12,233 bases of DNA from an uncultured Clostridia bacterium (GTDB lineage: Bacteria; Bacillota; Clostridia; TANB77; CAG-508). Under the pieces are notes generated by a model, which had not been told where the DNA came from, did no database searches, and worked only from the letters and a program-made list of their open reading frames with translations. A program made the translations under genes and the position numbers. The stretch spans positions 1 through 12,233 of the forward strand of contig CALXJN010000047.1 in the NCBI GenBank assembly GCA_944388635.1. Direction: 5' to 3'. This document shows, piece after piece, positions 8,674 through 12,233 of the stretch. How positions within the stretch are numbered: position 1 is the stretch's first letter; each line of letters begins with the position of its first letter.

Positions 8674-9166
8674 ATGTATAATAATTATGAAGAATATATG
8701 AGGAGTGTTTTAGGTTATGGAATGCCAAATACATATAGAGAAGCGGAATATTATGAACCAATTGGCATAAATCAAAACATGCAAGAAGTAAATAGTCTTT
8801 ATCCTGATATATATAAAATTGTGTACCCAGTTGTGCAAAAAGTATGTAGTAGAAGAAATATGGTAAATATAACGCCAGAACAAATAATACAAATGACAGA
8901 AGAAGTATATAGCGTAGTGGAAGCGGATGAAGAAGAGCAAGAAACACGAGAAAGTTTGAAAAATGGAGATGTAAAAAATCCAAGAATAAAAGAAACAAGA
9001 AGACCACCAAGACAAAATTTATTACTTAAAGATTTAATAAAAATATTAATAATAAGAGAGCTTTTATCAGCAAGACCAAATTATGGAATGGGAATGCCAA
9101 TGCCAGGTCAAGGAATGAACCAAATGCCACCAATTATGAGACCTCGGAAATCCTAGAATGTTCTAG
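8674..9166 (+). CDS. Hypothetical protein with Pro/Met/Gly-rich tail; one CGGA site near the end
   Basis: I do not recognise a named family. The ATG at 8674 is chosen over the upstream GTG at 8653 because GGAAGGAGGA ends ten bases before the ATG. The 163-residue protein has a Tyr/Asn/Glu-rich N-terminus (MYNNYEEYMRSVLGYGMPN), a central segment NSLYPDIYKIVYPVVQKVC followed by TPEQIIQMTEEVYSVVE, a charged linker, a basic helical stretch (RQNLLLKDLIKILIIRELL) and a tail rich in Gly, Met and Pro. Similar layouts occur in small, sporulation- or coat-associated clostridial proteins, but that is only an impression. With the C9145 skip the end reads RPGNPRMF; without it, RPRKS at 9156. Both are short, so this gene alone does not prove recoding. 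Confidence 0.75.
9145..9148 (+). other. Candidate CGGA +1 recoding site seven codons before the end of the 8674 gene
   Basis: The preceding codons are AGA CCT. The zero frame stops at 9156. Skipping C9145 gives PGNPRMF and a stop at 9164-9166, which fits the Pro/Gly/Met-rich tail better. It is called mainly by analogy with the other twelve sites, because no conserved motif tests it. Confidence 0.6.
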
Positions 9167-9217
9167 AAAACTTGCCAATAGGTACTTATCTAGATTCGCA
9201 AATTTTGTTTTTAATAC

Positions 9218-9316
9218 TGTCAATGGGGACGGTTTTGAATGACAACTTTATATTAATTTAAAAAATTTTTAATATTCTATAAAAAAGTTGTCATTCTAGA
9301 TGCGTCCCCATTGACA
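9218..9316. repeat. Long palindromic element, copy 2
   Basis: This has the same architecture as the copy at 4445. The outer arms TGTCAATGGGGAC (9218-9230) and GTCCCCATTGACA (9304-9316) pair perfectly. The inner arms GAATGACAACTT (9237-9248) and AAGTTGTCATTC (9284-9295) pair perfectly, and the same GGTTTT / TAGATG internal loop lies between. The flanking helices differ in sequence from copy 1 but remain paired, so base pairing has been preserved. It lies after a + strand gene and before a convergent - strand gene. The TGGGGACGGTT-type arm resembles REP-like repeats of Clostridia; no transposase is visible. Confidence 0.82.
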
Positions 9317-9320
9317 ACAT

Positions 9321-9357
9321 CCCAAACGACCGGATTTTAGAACCGTCCTCATTGACA
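9321..9357. repeat. Additional repeat-family fragments
   Basis: CCCAAACGACC (9321-9331) is the exact reverse complement of 4451-4461 in the other element. AGAACCGTCCTCATTGACA (9339-9357) is close to the reverse complement of the left arm at 9218-9236, matching 17 of 19, so the left arm has two possible partners. This looks like a partial or composite copy of the same repeat. Confidence 0.65.
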
Positions 9358-9381
9358 AAGCCCCCAAGCTTTTGGGGACTT
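9358..9381 (-). terminator. Small GC hairpin between convergent genes
   Basis: CCCCAA (9362-9367) and TTGGGG (9372-9377) form a six-pair stem with a GCTT loop, extended by AAG/CTT outside a mismatch. It lies six bases beyond the stop codon of the - strand gene. On that strand it is followed by CTTTGTC, a poor T-run, so it is at best a weak intrinsic terminator. Confidence 0.45.
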
Positions 9382-9386
9382 CGTTG

Positions 9387-9845
9387 TTAATCACAATTAT
9401 TTTCAGTAGAATTTTCTTCTATAGCTCTAAAATCACAAGGATTTTTTTCTATATATTTATCGCATTGATCCATTTTTATGCCTTTTAAACATCTACCTTT
9501 TCTACTACCTTTAGCACATATTTTGCAAGTTCTAACCTTATTTGCCCAAACAGTAATTGCATATTTTTTATCAGGACAAAGAGGTCCTAAAACAAATTCA
9601 CCATATTCATCTGTAAAAGTATGAGTTACAGGTTTTCTTATTTCTTCGCCTTTTTCATAATCTATCTCAATAAGTTTTACAACTGCATCTCTAACTGGCT
9701 CATGATAGCAATCTTTGATAACACCAAATATAACATTACGTTTATCCTCAGGAAGGTTGATTTCTATATCAAATTGTTTTCCTGCTTCTATGAAACCGTC
9801 AACTTCTACAACTGGACACTTATCTTCACAATTTTCAAAATCCAT
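9387..9845 (-). CDS. Cys-rich protein with carboxypeptidase regulatory-like (transthyretin-like) domain
   Basis: The central part (IFGVIKDCYHEPVRDAVVKL, then HTFTDEYGEFVLGPLCPDKKYAITVW) has the pattern of a carboxypeptidase regulatory-like / transthyretin-like beta-sandwich. Both ends are rich in Cys (CEDKCP near the start; CKIC, RCLKG, QCDKY, PCDF and NNCD towards the end), which suggests metal binding or disulphide cross-linking, as in spore or surface proteins of Clostridia. There is no signal peptide. I take the third in-frame Met, at 9845, as the start because AAAGGA (complement of 9855-9860) sits nine bases upstream; starts at 9863 and 9854 would overlap or abut that site. The length is 152 residues. 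It is divergent from pyrB and contains no in-frame CGG. The precise role is unknown. Confidence 0.78.
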   Translation of the reverse strand: MDFENCEDKCPVVEVDGFIEAGKQFDIEINLPEDKRNVIFGVIKDCYHEPVRDAVVKLIEIDYEKGEEIRKPVTHTFTDEYGEFVLGPLCPDKKYAITVWANKVRTCKICAKGSRKGRCLKGIKMDQCDKYIEKNPCDFRAIEENSTENNCD

Positions 9846-9867
9846 ATTTTTCATTCCTTTCATAAAT

Positions 9868-9882
9868 AGCTTGTATCAAGCT
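9868..9882. promoter_or_regulatory. Short palindrome AGCTTG-TAT-CAAGCT upstream of the - strand gene
   Basis: A perfect 6-base inverted repeat with a 3-base centre lies just upstream of the ribosome binding site of the Cys-rich protein gene. It could be an operator or a small leader hairpin. No convincing sigma-A promoter for that gene was found. Confidence 0.4.
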
Positions 9883-9944
9883 TAATATATATTATGAAAA
9901 ATAATCAAAAAATGACATAAAAAAGTTAAATTTTGGAAAAAATG

Positions 9945-9973
9945 TTGAAATAAATTATTATGTATAATATAAT
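9945..9973 (+). promoter_or_regulatory. Sigma-A promoter of pyrB
   Basis: TTGAAA (9945-9950) and TATAAT (9968-9973) are separated by exactly 17 bases, about 30 bases before the pyrB ATG. The predicted transcription start is near 9980, leaving a leader of about 25 bases, too short for a PyrR-type attenuator. The spacer contains TTATGTAT (9958-9965), an octamer also repeated at the promoter near 11300. Confidence 0.75.
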
Positions 9974-10004
9974 AGTAAAAATAATGTGAAAGGAAAAATA
10001 AAAT

Positions 10005-10907
10005 ATGAAGCATGTATTAAGTAGCGATCAATATACTAAAGAAAGTTTGGAAGAAGTTTTTAAATTAGCAGAAAAAATAAGAACAAACCCAAAGGAATAT
10101 GCGCATAAATTAGATGACAAAATTATTGCAATAATGTTTTATGAGCCAAGTACAAGAACAAGACTATCATTTGAAACAGCAGCTTTAAAATTAGGTGCTA
10201 AGATAATCACAACAGAAAACGCAGGAGAATTTTCATCAGCTGCAAAAGGAGAAACAATACAAGACACAGTACAAGTAATTGCAGGGTATGCAGATGCACT
10301 TGTTATAAGACATAAGTCTGATACATCAGCAATAGATGCAGCAAGTGTAGAAAAAATACCAGTAATAAATGCAGGAGCAGGAAAGGGAGAACATCCAACT
10401 CAAGCATTACTTGACCTTTATACAATTGAAAGAAAAAAAGGAAAAATAGATGGAGTAAAAGTTGCAATACTTGGGGACTTATTATATGGAAGGACAATAC
10501 ATTCTTTAATAAAATTATTATCATTATATGATAATATAGAAATTTACGGATTAAGTAAAGAAGCTTTTGCATTGCCTCAAGAATACATAGATATGCTTAA
10601 AGAAAGAAGAATAGAGTATAAAAAGTGTACAAGTTTTGATGAACTTCCAAAAGATATTGATATTATATACCATACAAGAATACAGGCAGAAAGATTTGAA
10701 GGAGATTTTGGAAAAGAGGAATTTATAATAAATAAAGAAGTTTTGGATACATTTTCAGACCATACAATATTAATGCACCCACTACCAAGAGTAATAGAAA
10801 TATCAACGGATGTAGATGATGATCCAAGAGCTTGCTATTTTGAACAAGCACATAATGGGTTATATGTGCGTATGGCTTTACTTCTTCAAGTTTTGGATAA
10901 AGCATAA
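10005..10907 (+). CDS. pyrB: Aspartate carbamoyltransferase catalytic subunit
   Basis: PyrB condenses carbamoyl phosphate with L-aspartate, the committed step of pyrimidine synthesis in the cytosol. The 300-residue protein carries the family motifs: FYEPSTRTRLSFE (carbamoyl phosphate binding, S49-R53), SSAAKGE with the catalytic-loop Lys (K81), GEHPTQALLDLYT (H130), ILGDLLYGRT, and HPLPR (258-262), ending FEQAHNGLYVRMALL. The ATG at 10005 follows AAAGG at a slightly long spacing. No pyrI regulatory-chain gene follows; instead the gene ends at a strong terminator, so it seems to be monocistronic here. It has no in-frame CGG and is read without any shift, making it a good internal control for the recoded genes. 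ArgF (ornithine carbamoyltransferase) was considered, but the sequence around the second substrate site favours PyrB. Confidence 0.95.
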   Translation: MKHVLSSDQYTKESLEEVFKLAEKIRTNPKEYAHKLDDKIIAIMFYEPSTRTRLSFETAALKLGAKIITTENAGEFSSAAKGETIQDTVQVIAGYADALVIRHKSDTSAIDAASVEKIPVINAGAGKGEHPTQALLDLYTIERKKGKIDGVKVAILGDLLYGRTIHSLIKLLSLYDNIEIYGLSKEAFALPQEYIDMLKERRIEYKKCTSFDELPKDIDIIYHTRIQAERFEGDFGKEEFIINKEVLDTFSDHTILMHPLPRVIEISTDVDDDPRACYFEQAHNGLYVRMALLLQVLDKA

Positions 10908-10924
10908 AAATTTTAGTATGAAAA

Positions 10925-10965
10925 ATAAAACCAACTTTTTTAATCTAATAAAAAGTTGGTTTTAT
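10925..10965. terminator. Bidirectional intrinsic terminator between pyrB and the Xre regulator
   Basis: A perfect 16-pair stem, AATAAAACCAACTTTT(T) with its complement, closes a 9-base loop (TAATCTAAT), giving T-rich tails on both strands. It serves pyrB on the + strand and the convergent regulator on the - strand, whose stop codon (10962-10964) lies inside the stem. Confidence 0.9.
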
Positions 10966-11183
10966 ATTCTTTTATAAGGTTTTATTTCATTTGTAATTCC
11001 TACAATATAATCAATAGAAGTATTATAAAATTCTGCAAGCTTTATAAGATATTCAACAGGTATAGGGCGTTTGCCGTTTTCGTATTCAGAGTAATATTGC
11101 TGAGATATCTTTAAAAGTTTAGCGACATCTTTTTGATAAATATCTTTGTCTTCTCTTAAATCTTTTAATCTTTGATATTTCAT
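10962..11183 (-). CDS. Xre-family helix-turn-helix transcriptional regulator
   Basis: A 73-residue cytosolic DNA-binding protein consisting of almost nothing but a Cro/CI-type helix-turn-helix domain. The segment QKDVAKLLKISQQYYSEYENGKRPIP (about residues 18-43) contains the turn and recognition helix, followed by YLIKLAEFYNTSIDYIVGITN, the usual fourth and fifth helices. The start ATG at 11183 has GAAAGGA six bases upstream. The gene is divergent from the pilin-like gene, and the intergenic region between them holds a large palindrome and several TTATGTAT octamers, which are good candidates for its operator. It is likely to regulate itself and perhaps the divergent gene; this is inference from layout. 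Confidence 0.88.
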   Translation of the reverse strand: MKYQRLKDLREDKDIYQKDVAKLLKISQQYYSEYENGKRPIPVEYLIKLAEFYNTSIDYIVGITNEIKPYKRI

Positions 11184-11247
11184 AAATTATCCTTTCAAAG
11201 TTTTATTTATATGGATTTTTGTAATTTAATTTTTAGAGTATGTAACA

Positions 11248-11264
11248 AGAATAATTATTATTCT
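11248..11264. promoter_or_regulatory. Palindrome AGAATAAT-T-ATTATTCT
   Basis: A perfect 8-base inverted repeat with a 1-base centre lies between the regulator start and the larger palindrome. On the - strand it overlaps a TAGAAT sequence that could serve as a -10 box for the regulator. It may be an operator, but such short AT-rich palindromes can arise by chance. Confidence 0.4.
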
Positions 11265-11280
11265 AAAAAAATTTTAACAC

Positions 11281-11358
11281 ACATGAATAATTATGTATTG
11301 ACAATACATAATTATTTATGTATAATAATCTAAAATGATACATAAAATATTATGTATA
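11281..11358. promoter_or_regulatory. Operator array of TTATGTAT repeats around the divergent promoter
   Basis: A palindrome centred on 11301 has 15 perfectly paired bases per arm, and 19 of 20 when extended to 11281-11321; it covers the -35 box of the + strand promoter. The octamer TTATGTAT or its complement occurs at 11291, 11304, 11316, 11338 and 11350, and the last two form a second inverted repeat with a 4-base gap. The spacing around one promoter suggests cooperative binding of a dimeric regulator, most simply the adjacent Xre protein. Confidence 0.65.
11298..11326 (+). promoter_or_regulatory. Perfect consensus sigma-A promoter for the pilin-like gene
   Basis: TTGACA (11298-11303), a 17-base spacer and TATAAT (11321-11326) match the sigma-A consensus exactly, with transcription expected to start near 11333. 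That gives a leader of about 180 bases before the coding sequence. A promoter this strong usually needs repression, which fits the overlapping palindrome. Confidence 0.88.
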
Positions 11359-11382
11359 AGAAAATTACATTTTCATAAAAGA

Positions 11383-11469
11383 TTTTCTCTTTATGGGTGG
11401 AAATCAATTGGTTTTGGGTTTGGTTTGGTTTTGACTTTTACCACTTGGTTTCTAACCATAAGGGGAAAA
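11383..11469 (+). promoter_or_regulatory. Structured 5' leader with a G-tract loop
   Basis: TTTTCTCTTTATGG (11383-11396) pairs with CCATAAGGGGAAAA (11456-11469) over 14 positions, two of them G-U. A second helix, GTGGAAA (11397-11403) with TTTTACCAC (11436-11444, one bulged A), stacks inside it. The enclosed loop carries four G-tracts, GG, GGG, GG and GG at 11410, 11416, 11422 and 11427, separated by T runs. I could not match it to the consensus of any riboswitch I know, including both c-di-GMP classes. The ribosome binding site AAAGGAGG follows at 11491. Confidence 0.6.
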
Positions 11470-11501
11470 GAAAGCCTTAAAGATAAAAACAAAGGAGGAA
11501 A

Positions 11502-11516
11502 ATGAGTAAAAAATGA
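11502..11516 (+). other. Four-codon mini-ORF overlapping the pilin-like start
   Basis: ATG AGT AAA AAA TGA sits at the ideal distance (3 bases) from AAAGGAGG, whereas the pilin-like ATG is 14 bases away. The TGA overlaps the pilin ATG as ATGA. It may be a leader peptide coupling translation; alternatively a -1 slip on the A run would add MSKK to the pilin. Confidence 0.4.
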
Positions 11517-12233
11517 ATATCAAAGTGAGGCCAAACAAAGAAGCAGGAATTACCCTAATTGTATTAATAGTTACGGTGATGCTTCTTGTGATACTTACGA
11601 GTGTTGTAGTGGCACAAATTACGGGAGATGAGGGGATAATTACAAGTACGGAAGTCGCAGTAGATGAATACGATTATCAGCAATATAAAGAACAGCTACA
11701 GCAACTTGCACATAGTATTATCTTAGCAGATAGCTTAGCAGGAAGAACAACAACTGTAACAAGCATGGCAGAGGACATGCTAAATGAAACATGGATAAAA
11801 GAAGCTGTGCCAAATGAAGAAAGCAAAGATATAATAGTTACAGTAGATAAAGGATATATGTATCAAGTGTACTATGATGAGCTAACAGGAATGTTAGAGA
11901 TAGAAGGAATAGGCAAAGATGACGGAAGTGCATATCCAACATTAACAGCATATTATGACGAAACAAAAGGAAGCGCAGAAGCAACAGCAAGCCGTGAAGG
12001 AGGAATAGCAAGAATAGAGCTCATATATAAAGGAGAAGTAGTACAAACAGCAAACACAGAAACCGCAAGTTTTGAAGTAACAGAAACAGGCTGGTACAAG
12101 GTAAAGGCAATTGCAAATAATGGAAATGAAAGATATGCAAATGTAAGAGTAACAGGAAAGATAAAAGCACCAATAATAGCAATAACATCAAGCGGAGAAA
12201 AAGAAAATAGCTGGTATGGAAAAGATAATGTAC
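11513..12233 (+). CDS. Type IV pilin-like surface protein, 3' partial
   Basis: The N-terminus has a short basic leader ending in Gly12, then one hydrophobic helix (ITLIVLIVTVMLLVILTSVVVAQ, about 13-35) and the sequence ITGDEGII. This is the clostridial prepilin-like pattern, in which a prepilin peptidase cuts after the Gly and the helix anchors the protein in the membrane or packs into a fibre. The Glu found at position 5 of classical pilins is Val here. After a helical segment (VDEYDYQQYKEQLQQLAHS) the chain becomes Thr/Ala/Glu-rich with beta-sandwich character (RIELIYKGEVVQTANTETASFEVTETGWYKVKAIA), like Ig-type surface domains. It is cut by the window end. The start at ATG 11513 overlaps the stop of a four-codon frame at 11502. 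Confidence 0.82.
   Translation, partial: MNIKVRPNKEAGITLIVLIVTVMLLVILTSVVVAQITGDEGIITSTEVAVDEYDYQQYKEQLQQLAHSIILADSLAGRTTTVTSMAEDMLNETWIKEAVPNEESKDIIVTVDKGYMYQVYYDELTGMLEIEGIGKDDGSAYPTLTAYYDETKGSAEATASREGGIARIELIYKGEVVQTANTETASFEVTETGWYKVKAIANNGNERYANVRVTGKIKAPIIAITSSGEKENSWYGKDNV

Noticed and set aside
825..9148. Explanation of the frameshifts as random sequencing or assembly errors
   Set aside because: All 13 are single extra C, all at codon phase zero before a GGN codon. Errors dependent only on local sequence would hit GG in all three phases (for example the abundant AAG GAA). A systematic artefact cannot be fully excluded without reads, but it would have to respect the reading frame.
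708..9166. Treating rsgA, rpe, recD2, KAP and murD as pseudogenes
   Set aside because: Every segment keeps full motif conservation, there are no internal stops after correction, no other lesion types occur, and several are essential or near-essential single-copy genes in most bacteria.
708..9166. CGG reassigned to another amino acid (for example Trp or Gln)
   Set aside because: A sense reassignment would keep the zero frame, which is wrong at all of the testable sites.
9621..9869. + strand frame opposite the Cys-rich protein gene
   Set aside because: Its sequence is the antisense shadow of the transthyretin-like domain, with no family similarity.
9883..9940. Sporulation sigma factor promoter (CATAATATA on the - strand) for the Cys-rich protein gene
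   Set aside because: The -10-like element fits a sigma-K pattern loosely, but no matching -35 element was found at the right distance and the region is AT-rich enough for chance.
921..10905. Open frames on the opposite strand of coding genes (for example 921-1166, 3606-4046, 7106-7456, 8582-9010, 10303-10572)
   Set aside because: Hydrophobic Phe/Leu/Ile-rich translations typical of the antisense of Lys/Glu-rich AT-rich genes; no ribosome binding sites and no recognisable domains.
11383..11469. c-di-GMP, preQ1, SAM or fluoride riboswitch ahead of the pilin-like gene
   Set aside because: None of the conserved core sequences of these classes could be found.
1..12233. tRNA genes, in particular a tRNA-Gly with an expanded anticodon loop, and CRISPR arrays
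   Set aside because: No cloverleaf with a T-loop GTTCGAATC-type core and no regularly spaced direct repeats were found; the proposed decoder must be elsewhere in the genome.

Overview
This is an AT-rich (clearly below 35% GC by eye) bacterial chromosome segment. Gene content, strong Shine-Dalgarno sites, a clostridial pilin-like N-terminus and a Cys-rich transthyretin-like protein point to a low-GC Firmicute, most likely an uncultured member of the Clostridia. Most of it is housekeeping sequence.

The outstanding feature is a decoding anomaly. Six genes (rsgA, rpe, recD2, a KAP-type P-loop NTPase gene, murD and a small Pro/Met/Gly-tailed protein gene) appear broken into pieces by +1 frameshifts, 13 in all. 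Every shift sits at an in-frame CGG triplet. Skipping the C and reading the next three bases (GGA twelve times, GGT once) restores the family sequence as glycine, often in a catalytic motif such as the RsgA P-loop or RecD2 Walker A. I looked at every CGG in the genes of the window: none is read in frame as arginine, while CGA, CGT, CGC, AGA and AGG are. The simplest reading is that CGG has lost its arginine meaning and that the quadruplet CGGN is translated as one glycine, either by a glycine tRNA with an expanded anticodon loop or by highly efficient +1 slippage at a vacant codon. The coordinates below treat these genes as intact, recoded genes.

Layout. Positions 2-4444, + strand: 5'-truncated metallophosphoesterase, rsgA, rpe and recD2, tightly spaced or overlapping. 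Positions 4445-4555: a long palindromic repeat. Positions 4583-8610: a comF-like phosphoribosyltransferase gene with an apparent ATA start, the KAP NTPase gene and murD, probably one operon. Positions 8619-8671: a hairpin that hides the ribosome binding site of the following small protein gene (8674-9166). Positions 9218-9381: a second copy of the palindromic repeat, extra repeat fragments and a small hairpin. Positions 9387-9845, - strand: a Cys-rich transthyretin-like protein gene. Positions 9945-10965: promoter, pyrB and a strong bidirectional terminator. Positions 10962-11183, - strand: a small Xre-type regulator. Positions 11281-11358: a consensus promoter embedded in palindromic operator-like repeats. 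Positions 11383-11469: a structured leader with a G-tract loop. Positions 11513 to the end: a type IV pilin-like surface protein, cut by the window edge.

Functionally the genes cover ribosome maturation (RsgA), the pentose phosphate pathway (Rpe), DNA repair (RecD2), a competence-related phosphoribosyltransferase (ComF), peptidoglycan precursor synthesis (MurD) and pyrimidine synthesis (PyrB). Because several are essential or near-essential and some need three or four shifts per protein, the recoding would have to be close to quantitative. No tRNA, rRNA, CRISPR array or transposase gene was seen.
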